Shown: positions 1 to 12,003, numbered from the stretch's first letter. The stretch: DNA of 64,000 nt from Symsagittifera roscoffensis (GCF_963678635.1 NC_087062.1:40099676-40163675); one strand, 5' to 3'. Notes: generated by a model not told the origin, from the letters alone. Numbers and translations: made by a program.

Positions 1-640
1 TTTTATTCCGCGTGTGAAAACAACAAGTTTTAAAAAGAGTGGGACTGTTTGACTATTTTTTGCCGAAACTTAAACTCGTAAGATTATCCTTCAGATGCGC
101 AAAACTTGGAGTTTTCTAACGTTGTTATATAAAAATACATAATTATTTTAGTTAGTTTTACCAAACTGACACTTTCAGATTGTTTTCTAAGGATGAATAA
201 AAAATCGGAGAAAAATTTAGAATAAAGTTCCAAATCAAAGCTTAGAAAATCGAGTTGTTTACTGAGTTTCAGTAAATGTTTGGAGTTTCAGTTAACCATT
301 TTTTCACAAACAATGTTTTACTTTGGGTGATTATCATCTGAGGACAAAACGAAGAGGGTAGTTAAAACATTAATTTAAGTTTATGAAAAATTTGTCGTTC
401 CGTTCTACGTAGTTTCTAAATTCTAAATTTCACGAAAAAAAAGAAAGCGAAAATGACCATGTCACGTTGAATCATTTTAAGAAGATCACTTAAATCATCA
501 TTTTTGATCATTTTGATTGATCACTACGAAATTTAAATGAGGTTACATCACTACGAAATTTAAACTGACTACAATAGACACAAAATGGTCACATAAATAG
601 TCACATAAAATCCAATGGTCACATAAAACTGACTTCATTA
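1..640. other. AT-rich noncoding DNA, no gene seen
   Basis: No open frame with protein-like character is visible. An 18-base string (atcactacgaaatttaaa) occurs twice, at about 520-537 and 547-564, and a short tcacataaa-type word recurs between about 585 and 630. Nothing else stands out. Confidence 0.5.
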
Positions 641-712
641 GACACATTATCACCCGGGTCCAGATCCCGCTCAAAAACCGCCCAAGATTTGAGCGGTTTG
701 AGCGGTTTTTCA

Positions 713-793
713 GCAAGATTTGAGCGGTTTGAGCGGTTTGGGCGTTTTGGGCGGTTTTTTTTGGAAAAACCGCTCAAACCGCTCAAATCTTGC
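713..793. repeat. 27-bp perfect inverted repeat (snap-back hairpin)
   Basis: The left arm (713-739) begins GCAAGATTTGAGCGGTTT and the right arm (767-793) is its exact reverse complement over 27 bases. The 27-base spacer is G/T-rich. The duplicated copy keeps the same hairpin at 2344-2423 with one T fewer in the spacer. Confidence 0.85.
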
Positions 794-1350
794 TTAAAAA
801 AACGCTCAAAAACCGCTCATTTCTTGCGGTGATTTTTGAACGGTTTTTCAAGCAAGATTTGAGCGGTTTTAGAGCGGTTTTTGAGCGGTCTTATAAAGAA
901 AACCGATTAAAACCAACAAAAAGGCCTGGAAAGGTAATGTGACCCCGGGTTGACATCCCTAAACCGAAAATGCTTATTTTAAATTTCCTCACACCGAAAA
1001 ACTTATCATACAATTGCCTGAATCCAATGTATGGAAAAATTCTAATCATACAATTTTCATACAATTTCAAAAAACCATTGAAAAAAGATTCAATCTAGTA
1101 TCTCCGGCTATTTGAACCAAATACAACAGTCTGGTGATGAAAAATAACTTCGTATATTTTTTTTTGAAAAAAAATTGGTTATCATTCAATTTCCATATAT
1201 AAAAATTGTATGATAACCATTTTTTCATGAAAGGCAAGATTTTCAGAATAAAGTTAAAACTTGTTTTTAATCAAATTTAAAATAATTAAGAGTGCATTTG
1301 CTCAATTTAAAACACATTGCTCGTCAAAAACAACTTGCCCATATATGAAA

Positions 1351-1540
1351 AAATGCTTGTCTTACAATTTCCATTTATGATAAAGTGCTTATATTACAAC
1401 TTCCATTTATGAAAAAATGTTTATCATTCAGTTTCCATATATGAAAAAATGTTTATCCTACAATTTCCATTTATGAAAAAAAAGTTTTTTCTACAATTTC
1501 TATATATGAAAAAACGCTTATCCTAGAGTTTTTTTTTACA
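1351..1540. repeat. 32-bp degenerate tandem repeat
   Basis: About six imperfect copies of a 32-base unit that starts CATATATGAAAAAATG and continues TTTATCCTACAATTTC. A shorter inverted version (tatggaaattgtaggataag) lies just downstream near 1590. The array is repeated in the second large copy at about 2975-3160. Confidence 0.75.
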
Positions 1541-1789
1541 ATTTTTTGAGTCTATGAAACTAAAAAAATGTAGCATTTTTTCTTATATGGAAATTGTAGG
1601 ATAAGCAATTTTGGTCAACCACGCTAAGACGCAAATGAAATACTATCTACAATTTAAAAAAGTGCTTAACCGTTCTCAAATCAAACAATATTTTTTCGAT
1701 GTCTTGACCAAAAACAATGTGAGCGACTTTTTTCAAATGCTTGAGCAAAATAACCACTGGAAAATATGAAAGATTTGAGCCAATTTTTT

Positions 1790-2340
1790 AGACAATTACG
1801 CTCAAAATCTTGCTTCAAGTTGAGCGGTTTTTGAACGGTTTATCTAAAAAAACCGCTCAAAAACCGCGCAAGATTTGAGCGGTTTGAGCGGTTTTTTTAG
1901 ACAATTACGCTCAAAATCTTGATTCAAAATGAGCGGTTTGAGCGGTTTTTTTAGACAATTACGCTCAAAATCTTGCTTCAAAATGAGCGGTTTGAGCGGT
2001 TTTTGAACGGTTTATCTAAAAAAACCGCTCAAAAACCGCGCAAGATTTGAGCGGTTTGAGCTAGACAATTACGCTCAAAATCATGCTTCGAAGTGAGCGG
2101 TTTTTGAACGGTTTATCTAGAAAAACCGCTCAAAAACCGCGCAAGATTTGAGCGGTTTGAGCGGTTTTTTTAGACAATTACGCTCAAAATCTTGATTCAA
2201 AATGAGCGGTTTGAGCGGTTTTTTTAGACAATTACGCTCAAAATCTTGATTCAAAATGAGCGGTTTGAGCGGTTTTTGAACGGTTCATCTAAAAAAACCG
2301 CTCAAAAACCGCGCAAAATTTGAGCGGTTTGAGCGGTTTT
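1790..2340. repeat. GAGCGGTTT / tagacaattacgctc tandem repeat block
   Basis: The string tagacaattacgctcaaaat recurs at about 1791, 1899, 1952, 2063, 2172 and 2225, giving alternating spacings of about 108-111 and 53 bases. Between copies are GAGCGGTTT words in both orientations, so the block is both tandem and palindromic. A related remnant lies near 3416-3590 and another at 63560-63690. Confidence 0.75.
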
Positions 2341-3604
2341 TCAGCAAGATTTGAGCGGTTTGAGCGGTTTGGGCGTTTTGGGCGGTTTTTTTGGAAAAAC
2401 CGCTCAAACCGCTCAAATCTTGCTTAAAAAAACGCTCAAAAACCGCTCATTCCTTGCGGTGATTTTTGAACGGTTTTTCAAGCAACATTTGAGCGGTTAT
2501 AGAGCGGTTTTTGAGCGGTCTTATAAAGAAAACCGATTAAAACCAACAAAAAGGCCTGGAAAGGTAATGTGACCCCGGGTTGACATCCCTAAACCGAAAA
2601 TGCTTATTTTAAATTTCCTCACACCAAAAAAACGTATCATACAATTGCTTGCATCAAATGTATGGAAAAATTTTAATCATACAATTTTCATACAATTTCA
2701 AAAAACCATTGAAAAAAGATTCAATCTAGTTTCTCCGGCTATTTGAACCAAATACAACAGTCTGGTGATGAAAAATAACTATGTATATTTTTTTTTGAAA
2801 AAAAATTGGTTATCATACAATTTTCATATATAAAAATTGTATGATAACCATTTTTTCATGAAAGGCGAGATTTTCAGAATAAAATTAAAACTTGTTTTTA
2901 ATCAAATTTAAAATAATTAAGAGTGCTTTTGCTCAATTTAAAACACCTTGCTCATCAAAAACAACTTGCCCATATATGAAAAAATGCTTGTCTTACAATT
3001 TCCATTTATGATAAAGTACTTATATTACAACTTCAATTTATGAAAAAATGTTTATCATTCAGTTTCCATTTATGAAAAAATGTTTATCCTACAATTTCCA
3101 TATATGAAAAAAAAGTTTTTTCTACAATTTCTATATATGGAAAAACGCTTATCCTAGAGTTTTTTTACAATTTTTTGAGTCTATGAAACTAAAAAAAATG
3201 TACCATTTTTTCTTATATGGAAATTGTAGGATAAGCAATTTTGGTCAACCACGCTAAGACGCAAATGAAATACTATCTACAATTTAAAAAAGTGCTTAAC
3301 CGTTCTCAAATCAAGCAATATTTTTTCGATGTCTTGACCAAAAACAATGTGAGCGACTTTTTTCAAATGCTTGAGCAAAATAACCACTGGAAAATATGAA
3401 AGATTTGAGCCATTTTTTTAGACAATTACGCTCAAAATCTTGCTTCAAATTGAGCAGTTTTTGAACGGTTTATCTAAAAAAACCGCTCAAAGACCGCGCA
3501 AGATTTGAGCGGTTTGAGCGGTTTTTTTAGACAATTACGCTCAAAATCTTGATTCAAAATGAGCGGTTTGAGCGGTTTTTGAACGGTTTATCTAAAAAAA
3601 TATC

Positions 3605-3916
3605 TAATACTAACCCATCATATTCCATAAAACTAACAACCTGTTTATTTGTAAAGTGTTGAAACTACTTGCAGTTTCAACACCAGAACAATTTAAATTA
3701 AACTTAGAATGCAGTTGTTCTCATTCTGGAACTAACTCGCGTAAAACGGTGTGCACTAGATCTATTGAGACTAGGAGATATACAAGTAAGGTTAAGATCG
3801 GTATTAGACTAAAAAGTTGCGAGAAACTATCCGGCAGAAAATAAGATAGCGTGACGAGCAGACGGTGTACCTTATCTGAAATTATTCTATAAGTACAGTA
3901 ACCTATACATACCTCA
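3605..3916 (+). repeat. 5' LTR of family 1 element, copy A (5' end missing)
   Basis: It aligns along its length with the two LTRs at 40824-41202 and 60605-60982, including the shared segments gttgaaactacttg, ctagatctattgagactagg and gatagcgtgacgagcagacg. It starts about 70 bases into the LTR, so the TG end and TATA box are missing, and it ends at the CA of cctca. A short open frame inside it (3656-3844) recurs in the other LTRs but follows from LTR conservation, not from a gene. Confidence 0.85.
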
Positions 3917-5226
3917 TAAAAGTCTCGAACAGACCTCAACTAACCTAGCATTAGACAAAAATTAGATTAGAATCCAACAAATGTTTCATAAAAACGTTAT
4001 ATGACAAAAACTTAGTAGATATGTCTGTACGCCTCAATAGATTAGATCCAATATTCCGAACAATACGAGAACTACCCGGTATTGGAAGAAGACGTCGCAC
4101 AAGAAACGACATACGACTAGGAGGAAATCTACCAATTGGTTTCAGTACGACAAAAACGAGATCAAACTTTTGTATTTAGGACACTACCAGCAGTAAATTT
4201 AAAATTTAATTTACTGACATAATATTTGAAATGAAAAATGATTTCAAATAACCTTTAATGGCGCTACTCTGTTAATTGTATACTAACGACTGATAAAACA
4301 ACACTTGTCGTTTTCCTTAAATCGGCTGTAAATTAAACGTTATCTTGAAAAAACTTTTATTGAAACTAAAAACACAAAAATTAGTTAGTATAAAATGTAA
4401 ATTGTTAGTATTATGATTCATCACATCATCCCAGCTTCATCACCTAAAACATAACAGCGAAATTCAAAAACTAACGATCATCAAAAACTAACACCTAACC
4501 TTAAGGCTCTAATTTTAAACTATCAAGGCTTATCCTTATTTTCGCTTAAAATAATTTCATTTAAATAACAGATAATCAAGGTTTCCCTTGGATCTGTAAA
4601 TTAATTTATATATTAAACTTTAAATGTCTAATTATTTAAATCTCTGATCATCAAGGCCTATCCTTGGATCAAATAGAGCAATTTTGTTCTCCCCCTCCAC
4701 TTTTACTTAGTGTCTAACGACCTCAAACTTCGATTTACTACTCAACGCTTATCAAAAGACCCAGAATTAACAGAAACTTTTCAAAAAACTAACCATTTTA
4801 AATAAGCTAAACAGTGAAGAACTTCGATTACTCATCCTTCACTTGATCCCACTCCTCTTAGATGACCCAAGCTGAAAGACTTAAGCTTAGTAGGTCATAA
4901 AATAGTGTCTAACGAGCTACTTGCGTTCTAATTATACCTGAAACTTGTGGATCGATTTACTATTCTCCAACCCTTGATCACAAATCATAACCCCTAAGTA
5001 AGATTAAGTAGGTCAAATTTTCGCTTTCAATTAGTCACAAGAAAGTACAATTCATTTTACAACATCGATAGACACTTTCTCTCCAACCCAAATATACTAC
5101 CCAAGTTAAGCTGACCACAAAAAATCGTAAGAACTAACAATTTAAGGCATTAGAATCACTAATCCAGATTGTGCATCCATCATCCTAAACCTTGTCACGA
5201 GAGACAATTTAGGAAACAAACAAAAA
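3917..5226 (+). other. 5' leader of element A, noncoding
   Basis: About 1.3 kb between the LTR and the first open frame. It aligns with 41203-42045 plus 46550-47020 of the second insertion, which is interrupted there by the LINE. It contains two similar segments reading atcaaggctta(t)cctt and atcaaggcctatccttgg at about 4520-4680. The primer-binding region just after the LTR is changed relative to the other copy. Confidence 0.6.
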
Positions 5227-5577
5227 ATGATAATACACAATTGTTTAATTAACGACGAGAAATACGACCTCGTAATCACACCACACAGACAATCCGCAGG
5301 ACATTTAAGAACAAAAAGACAAACACTAAGAAAAAAGATAATAAATATACAAAAGCAAAATATGAGGAAAAGATTCTCAAAACGGAGAAACGCAGTCTCA
5401 GAATCAGAAACAACCGCAATACACGAACTTCATAAATTAAAAGACTCAAAAATAAACAAAACTCACCAAATAGACGATTATTTATATTTCACAGATTCAG
5501 AAACCACATCACAAGCGTCAGTAAAAAGCAAACGGAAAATAAAAAATTGCTACACAAACAAACCAATACGTTTGTAG
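5227..5577 (+). CDS. Small basic leader ORF of element A
   Basis: A 116-residue frame starting at an ATG, rich in Lys, Arg, Asn and Ser, with no recognisable domain. It ends about 60 bases before the probable gag start. The matching stretch in the second insertion (about 47025-47350) is recognisable at DNA level but has lost its ATG and gained stops, so coding status cannot be tested by conservation here. It could be an upstream ORF in the retroelement leader, an extra N-terminal product, or chance. I do not recognise a function. Confidence 0.35.
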   Translation: MIIHNCLINDEKYDLVITPHRQSAGHLRTKRQTLRKKIINIQKQNMRKRFSKRRNAVSESETTAIHELHKLKDSKINKTHQIDDYLYFTDSETTSQASVKSKRKIKNCYTNKPIRL

Positions 5578-5638
5578 AATTGGATTTAACCAAAAAGACA
5601 CATTAAAAGTTACACATTAAGAGTATTACAACACAAAA

Positions 5639-6746
5639 ATGATTCAAAATGAAGATAACTCAGAAAACTCAGTACTCCCATTTTTAATATCACCATTAGC
5701 TGAGCCTCGCGGTCAAATACATTTTGGTTAAAATTTAATTGCAAATTTATTCCAAAAAGGAGAAAGTCTGCGCACAATAGTGTTTCCAGATGTAAAAATA
5801 AAAAGACAACTTCTCGATTACTATCTCAAAGGTATATGTAGTCTCACATCACACTTTGGAATCTACACAATAGAAATCAGATCACCAAATGCATTTCATA
5901 ACAGATATCTCATTCAAACTGACAATGTAGAGATTGAATTCTCAAAAATTTTTACACAATACATCAAAAACATACAACACCAAAACTCACAAAGAGCAAA
6001 CTCGATATTTACAGACGACGTATTTTCACTTATCTATAGCTATTTATCTATAATAGAGTTGGATGAAACCCAAAGCGATTCATCAACTCAAACTTCTCGA
6101 CATACCATTGTACGACAGAAAATACACATATTTTCAAAATTTTTGAAAGCAATTCGAGAAAACCTAATAAATTATCAACTAACACAAAATGTTAAACAGA
6201 ATTTACAAAAATCTTAGCATGGTTCATAATCGATTTTTTAGTCACAATATTGATCTTATTGAACAAGCAAGAAAATTTTTTCGTACAGATGATGAAATTG
6301 TACCAGCAGAACAATCAGACTGTGTATGGCACCCTGAATGGTCTTATGAATTATTTATCAATATACCAACAGATATATCAAGTCAGGCAATTAGCACAAT
6401 ATCTATTAATAAAGATTATGATAGAGTATATCCACTTACAGTTGACGCAAAACCTTTAAACTGCAATTCATTCTTCCCTGAAAAAACAGGAAATAACAGT
6501 TTAAATTCTACATTCATAAATAATGATAATTTAAATGGAACAAGAAATCTTACACAACAAGATATACAAACCCCATCACATTTTGTAAACGAAGAAATTG
6601 TTGAAACAATAACAACAACAGAACCACAACGAAGCACCTCACCTATCCAATCAAATTTTACAACTCCAAAGCTGAAAAATCTAACGTTACAACAAACAAT
6701 CAAAAAATCCACAGTAAAACCCTCTGTTACACAAAACTATTCTTAG
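5639..6746 (+). pseudogene. gag: gag N-terminal region, element A
   Basis: The probable gag start is the ATG at 5639-5641: it is conserved in the second insertion at about 47427 with the same following residues. In A the frame stops at about 5728. It reopens as a 145-residue stretch (5780-6217) and a 185-residue stretch (6189-6746) in another frame, which overlap by about 29 bases and are therefore parts of one broken ORF. The second part is rich in Asn, Thr and Ser and ends near a run typical of disordered gag linker. No known domain is visible. The assignment rests on position upstream of capsid-like and CCHC segments and on conservation with copy B. Confidence 0.55.
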
Positions 6747-7351
6747 ATGGGTTACCAAACATTTCGACCCGTAACAAAACCATCATACAAACCACACAGA
6801 AATAATTTTGCAGAACACAATTACAATATGTCAAGGGACTAAAAATGACAAAAACTAAAACAAATACTCAAATATTTACACAAAGTCAAAATGTACGACA
6901 ACCAATTTTAAACTCAGAAAATTTTCATGATCAGCCACGATCCTCGCAAGAACAAAAGGGAAACTACCCATTTTTTCAACAACGTAAAAACAATGCAAAA
7001 ATTACCATACTAAAAACCAACCTCAACGTTACACACAAAAGTATTTTCCATCAAACGATGATGAATGCTACAATCAGAATCATCAACGATTTTTTCTCAA
7101 ACCAAAGACCTGGTTCTTACAGTATTGATTGATCAACCAGATATTTTCAAACCATACACACGAAATGAGCAAATAGGACAACGTAGAACTAACCCAACAT
7201 CTTACAATCATAGTTTTTAACAACAAAATCCAGTTTTACACACTCATATCAAGTCAGATGCATAATGAAATCTCATTACCATATTATTTACAACAAGAAA
7301 AAATAACAAAAAGCCAACTAACAAATTTTTCTCAAGTGCAACAAACCGCTC
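6747..7351 (+). pseudogene. gag: gag central region, element A (degraded)
   Basis: Short open stretches (notably 6845-7132) rich in Gln, Asn and Ser are homologous to about 48545-49170 of copy B. Frames shift repeatedly; no complete frame remains. It bridges the N-terminal region and the capsid-like segment. Confidence 0.45.
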
Positions 7352-7900
7352 ATGAGATTCACCGGCACATACCCTGAATACTCTGTAGAAGTTTATCTAA
7401 AAGCAGTCACAGCAAATTTAATTTTAAATATAGGACCTGAACCAGTAAACACGCCACTCTATCAATATTGGATACATAGACGCACAGCTCTAATCCAAAC
7501 TACCCTTGACGGCGCAGCTCAAAAATGTTTTTCAGTTTTACCTATAGAAATAAAATCAGATTGGTAAAGATTCACTTAAGAGTTTTCAAAAATGTTTGTC
7601 TCAGAAAGAAACAAACAACATCAAAAAGTTTTATGCAATGAAATTCTTAGACTACCCAATGAAACAATAAAACAATTGGCAGTAAGAGTAGAAACACCAG
7701 TCCAAAAGACATATTTACTTATTACTCATGATTATAAAAATACAAAGATGACAGAAACCCTAATGATGACTCCTCAATTACGAAAAATAGCAATAAAAAA
7801 GAGAGCATCACATCCTTCCTCAATCCGAGAACCAGATTTAGATTTTGGGAAACTAGTAGATAAACTAGAACAAGCAGAAATTACTATGAAATTGGAATAA
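7352..7900 (+). pseudogene. gag: gag capsid-like segment, element A
   Basis: Two open stretches (7352-7567 and 7592-7900, different frames) together resemble the retrotransposon gag capsid region. The first contains a YxEYSVEVYL start, a tryptophan-containing IHRRTALIQTTLDGAA stretch and a terminal SDW; the second contains LCNEILRLPNETIKQLAVR, a pattern like the flexible helix-rich C-terminal half of Ty3/gypsy gag. The frame break at about 7565-7592 is one inactivating change. Copy B keeps the first part at 49172-49432. Confidence 0.65.
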
Positions 7901-8009
7901 ACAGAAAAACTTAAAACTAAAATACGTAAACAACATCCAGACCACTACTCCACACATAAGCAAAATCAACGACTCTGATACTGATTTATCCGAAAAAATC
8001 ACCAAAACT

Positions 8010-8270
8010 TTGAACATTTACGATAAAAACGCAAATTTCAAAGGCAAACTATCATTCGAAAAATGGTGTAATTATTGTCAACGATACGGACACAGTATCG
8101 CTGAATGCAGACAAAAACAACAAAATAATCAAAATAAACCACAAAAAATTAGAGAACCCAACAAACTTTTTCATCAATACATGAAAAAAGATCAAAATTT
8201 ACCAAACAAAAACATTCGTAGCACTAATAGTTCAGGAAAACCCCTTCCAAATAACTCCAACTACTCTTGA
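8010..8270 (+). pseudogene. gag: gag nucleocapsid segment with CCHC zinc knuckle, element A
   Basis: Residues 20-33 of this stretch read CNYCQRYGHSIAEC, an exact C-x2-C-x4-H-x4-C retroviral-type zinc knuckle, expected to bind element RNA. It is followed by Lys/Gln/Asn-rich sequence. In copy B the same motif (about 49935-49977) has its last Cys changed to Arg and a stop just before it. The reading frame opens without a natural start because it is an internal part of gag. Confidence 0.8.
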
Positions 8271-8295
8271 CAACAATAACCCTATAATTCAAATT

Positions 8296-8620
8296 ATGGA
8301 GGACGATCACCATACCAAAGAAATTCACAAAATTTCTCACAAAACATATAGTCGATCAAATAGTCGAAATAGTCAATATCAAAATAACTATTCAAGATCA
8401 AACTCAAGTCAACACAGATTTAACGACAGATCCCATTCAAATTCAAGAAATCGAAATTGTTCAAATAATAGATCTAGAAGCTCTTCATACAATCGATATA
8501 GAAATTATTCTAACGATCAGAATAGAAACTATTCAAACAATCGAAACCCTAGATATCAAAATAATCGATCACGCGATTATTCAAACAACAGATCAAAATA
8601 TAATAACTATCAAAAATAGA
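8296..8620 (+). pseudogene. gag: gag C-terminal Arg/Ser/Asn-rich tail, element A
   Basis: A 107-residue stretch built of imperfect peptide repeats around RNYSNN, RSNSRN and YQNNRSRDYSNN. Low-complexity basic tails of this kind after a CCHC knuckle fit RNA binding. The DNA continues in the same style to about 8950 in other frames. Copy B retains the DNA at 50150-50570, but there an upstream frameshift makes the open frame read an Ile/Thr-rich sequence instead. Confidence 0.6.
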
Positions 8621-9192
8621 TCACGCGATAAATCACAGAACAGAAGGCCAAGCTATAACAACAGACAAAGAAACTACTCTCAATCACCACATAGCAATAA
8701 CACACGTTATCAAAATTCACAACAAAATTTTAAGAGTAATACACCTAAACATCAAAGACAAATAAATCAATTACAATCATCTGAAGAAATTAAATCAGAC
8801 CCCCCCGGTATTGACAATAACGAAAGCACAGAATTGCAATTAAACAACATCAATTGCGAACCCACAGATAGCGAAAGTGATACAGAAAACACAATTTCAA
8901 TTAACAAGATAAACGTTGAAAATTACTATGAGCCAATTTGATATGAACAACCCATATATACTCATATATAACAAAACAATGACCAATTTCTTTTGAACTA
9001 TTATACAAGACCAGTATAAAACAGCACAACAAAAAGAAATTAGAAAAAATAGTAGAAGAAATAAAAGAAGAAAAACCCACAGAATGCTCAAGCACAAATA
9101 ACATTTATCAAAACATACATAAAGAAACACATTTACAAAAAGAAAAAAAATGGACAATTCCACTTCTCTTAGAAAGTCCAAAATCAAAACCA
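8621..9192 (+). pseudogene. gag-protease junction region, element A (degraded)
   Basis: Continuation of the basic tail, then an acidic segment with a TDSESDTENTIS-like stretch at about 8860-8900 that recurs in copy B at 50740-50780. Stops interrupt the frame at several points. Minus-strand frames here are hydrophobic shadows of AT-rich coding DNA. Confidence 0.5.
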
Positions 9193-9513
9193 TTGCAAAG
9201 ACCAGATCTTGAAATAGATTTTTTAATCGATTCTGGAGCAGAATCAAATATTATAAGCCTTCCCACTTGGAAAGAGATCAAACTTCTACATCCACAACTG
9301 ATGCCCTTCAAAACAACAAGTAGACTAGCAACCGCACAAGGATCAACCTTAACAAACTATGGAAAAATTCAACTCTTTCTTGTTCCCACTCGAACAATGG
9401 AACAAAACAAACTCATGAGCAAACCACTTAAACAAACCTTCCATATCACTGATATAAAACACAATATCATTGGAATACCATTTACTACTAAATATATACC
9501 AACACAACAATAA
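9193..9513 (+). pseudogene. pro: Retropepsin-like aspartic protease, element A
   Basis: An internal pol segment with IDFLIDSGAESNIISLP at residues 8-24; D13-S14-G15 is the catalytic DSG triplet of retroviral-type proteases. Near the C-terminus NIIGIPF matches the conserved hydrophobic-Gly element of the second protease half. It would process the element polyprotein as a homodimer. It ends in a stop just before the Asn-Ile-Leu-rich linker. Copy B has the homologue at about 51060-51381 with the same DSG. Confidence 0.8.
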
Positions 9514-9739
9514 ATATCTTAAATAGTAAAATTCATATAAAAGACAAATACACGAGAATGAAAAACACCTCTCTGATATTTTTCAAAGAATAAACAAACA
9601 ATCACCATTTTTCATAAAATTTTACCCCATATATAATCAGGAACGAAAACACCTGAAACCACTATCAGGAAACATGTATTAATTTTCGATCAAACAAATT
9701 CACCAATATGATTAGGAACAAAACAAACAACAATTCTTT

Positions 9740-10153
9740 ATGTCTGATCTTGAATTCAGACCAACTCAGAAATTTTTCCGAGTAACAATTTCATCTACTA
9801 AATACATGAAAGACTCAAACTCCGATATGATTTCTCTACACATATGTAACGATTCGCCACATAAAATAACCTTACCACTAAGACTCTTAGGTTATTGTGA
9901 AACTAACGCGACAATTTCTCCCACAAAAGAAATAGAGTTTAGAGTAAATAAATTTTTACAACTATTAGACATATGTCAATCAACAATTTTTGATGAAGAA
10001 TTGTCAATTAATAATATTTTAAGCAATGAAAAACGTAAAACAGATTATTTCACAAAAACACCCTATTTCAAACCAACGTTTCAAATTTCAAAATATATGA
10101 CAGAACAGCAAAAATCTCTGACAATGTTTATTTTTTTCAACACTCTTAGATAA
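9740..10153 (+). pseudogene. pol linker between protease and RT, element A
   Basis: A 137-residue stretch (SDLEFRPTQKFFRVTISS near its start, then LGYCETNATISPTKEIEF) lying where protease joins RT in Ty3/gypsy pol. Copy B keeps homologous pieces at 51580-51990. It is followed immediately, after CAACACTCTTAGATAACA, by integrase sequence: the whole RT-RNase H part is deleted at about 10150-10165. Confidence 0.65.
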
Positions 10154-10960
10154 CAGAAGAAATTAAACAAACGATTGCATATCATGTCAATTAAACAAAC
10201 CATCCTCACATCAAAAACAAATTACAGAAAAACAAGATTTTAAAGCACAAAATTTATATTTAAACCACAGAAACTCTTTCCATACTAAAGGACCCCAATA
10301 TCACCATCCTCAGAAGGAAACTCATATATAATGGTAATAGTAGACGCATTCACACACTACGTAGCACTTAACCCAATATTCACTGTAATACTTATTATGC
10401 ATATACAACACTTAATGAACATTGGATAGCAAAATCACCCTATGAAATGGTTTTCAACCAGAAAGCTCGGAAATCAATAATGTTCACAGCAAATTCTTCA
10501 AAAAATTCACAAGGTTATTGCCAACCAACTAAAGAATCAATATGTTACAAAATACCACTACACACCCATGATGACGATCATTTTCAACATCCAAAATTCT
10601 TAAAATTAGCTTCCGGAACGTACACCGAATGGATTTTAAGCAAAGGCAAAAAACGCAACGAAATTTACCAGAAAAAAAAACGAAAAAACTGTTACAAAGA
10701 CAAAAGATAAACTCCCATATAATTTCTTGATTTACCCCAGCTACAAATTTAAAAATCGGAACATATGTTTTAAATCCAAACTTTACAACGCAAAAAGAAA
10801 CTCTAAAAAGTTACAACAACTCCGAAAAGGACCGTATCAAATGATTGATAAACCCGCGGATGTAACATACAATTTACAGACTTGAACAAAAAGAAATCGT
10901 TCAACATCGAAATAATCTTTTAGCTTACTACCCAAAATAGTACGCACTTCGAAAACTTAC
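10154..10960 (+). pseudogene. int: Integrase remnants with GPY module, element A
   Basis: Pieces in order: the CxxC side of the HHCC zinc finger (about 10165-10250), a segment reading MVIVDAF at about 10330 (first Asp of DDE), a deletion of roughly 280 bases relative to copy C at about 10435 that removes the second Asp and the Glu, then the C-terminal domain (10447-10710). A GPYQ module at about 10829-10840 is the GPY/F signature of Ty3-type integrases. The protein would have inserted element cDNA; it is non-functional here. Confidence 0.75.
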
Positions 10961-11784
10961 TTAATTAAACTCTTTAACATGACTTTCACCTCTTGAAGAT
11001 ACTTTCATGACCCGATCTTTTTTCTCAAAATTCTTGCTGAAAAGCATTTGAACAAACTAGTTCAAATTCAGCCAATTAGAAGCTTTTCCGAAGCATCACC
11101 TCACTTTTTACACAATTTCAATAGCCGACAAAAAACCACTCTCAAGCTAATCTCTAACTATGACTCAAAAACCTCCAGGTCAAAATTAAGCAAACCACCA
11201 AACATTGACAACTGAATTAAACAAAGTTTCAAAGTTACAACCCACCCCTATCAAGCAACACAAAGACCAACAATACTGTACCAACTTAGGCCTCAAAAAT
11301 AATAGGCAAAAATATTAAATTAGCCCAAAGAACAAAAAGATCATTTAGCTACCCCCAATCATCCTCAGATACCCCCAATCATCCAATAAATAACAACAAA
11401 ACCAAGACGACATTTAGGATCCCTCCAAACTTTCCCCTCTCAAAAATTGCCGACGAAATCCAATCCACTTGTCAAAAAACCAATAAATTATCCAACCACA
11501 CTTGAATTTAGCCTCAGACAACAAAAAATAATTCGACGAAGAAATCACTTCTGCAAATGCTATTTTCTAAAACAGTTCATACAATTCGCAACATACTTTC
11601 AATTTTTTTTTCAATAGTTTACAACTTTTTCAAATCTTTGATGAATTTCTTTTGAACTATTCATCTTCGCCCTGATAATTGTTTGCAACTTTTTAATCTT
11701 TTTTTTTCCTGGCCCAAACCTACATAAACCTCTCCAAAGTCCTTGGCCACCTCTTCAGGTACGATAATTCAAATAACCATCTAA
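10961..11784 (+). other. Noncoding spacer between pol and env-like region, element A
   Basis: It aligns with about 52930-53770 and 57690-58530 of the right-hand copies, including ttgaacaaactagttcaaattcag. A small membrane ORF that is open in copy C (58287-58550) has its ATG here at about 11560 but is frameshifted. The trinucleotide context ttcag|gtacga near 11755-11765 is conserved in all copies and looks like a splice donor. Confidence 0.5.
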
Positions 11785-11940
11785 ATGTTCAAACATCTAT
11801 TTATTAGAACAGATGTTTTTCTATTTTTTGTAACTTTTCTCTTATTTTTAACATCCCTAAAAATGACAGTATGTAAATGTATAAAAAAGGCTATAGTAAC
11901 CTTCGCAATAGCAACGATAATTTTAATTCTTTTTTTTTGA
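11785..11940 (+). CDS. Small ORF with two hydrophobic segments (possible env leader), element A
   Basis: An ATG-initiated 51-residue frame with two hydrophobic stretches separated by a short Cys/Lys-rich turn (TVCKCIKKA). Its first 20 or so residues are kept in both right-hand copies (53764 and 58527), where the frame then runs into a deletion. Position just upstream of the glycoprotein-like ORFs suggests a signal or leader peptide of the env precursor, or a separate membrane peptide. No family is recognised. Confidence 0.4.
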   Translation: MFKHLFIRTDVFLFFVTFLLFLTSLKMTVCKCIKKAIVTFAIATIILILFF

Positions 11941-12003
11941 AGAATAATATAGTAAACACAAAATTTCTTCTTAAATACTTTCAAAACATTTTTTCAAAAC
12001 TGC

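Larger units (their letters stand above)
660..3600. repeat. ~1.63 kb tandem duplication
   Basis: About 660-1970 and 2290-3600 are near-identical direct copies offset by about 1630 bases; for example the GACCCCGGGT block lies at 941 and again at 2571, followed by the same several hundred bases with only scattered substitutions. The second copy is cut at about 3603 where the LTR element A begins. The few differences suggest a fairly recent tandem duplication of an existing dispersed repeat. The short open frame in the second copy (2351-2572) is inside repeat sequence and is not a gene. Confidence 0.85.

Noticed and set aside
2351-2572. 73-residue plus-strand frame
   Set aside because: It lies wholly in the GAGCGG palindromic repeat, and the nearly identical first copy does not keep the frame.
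3721-3939. Minus-strand frame in the LTR (also 41007-41255 and 60808-60990)
   Set aside because: Conserved only because the LTR is conserved; it is antisense to the element and shows no protein-like character.
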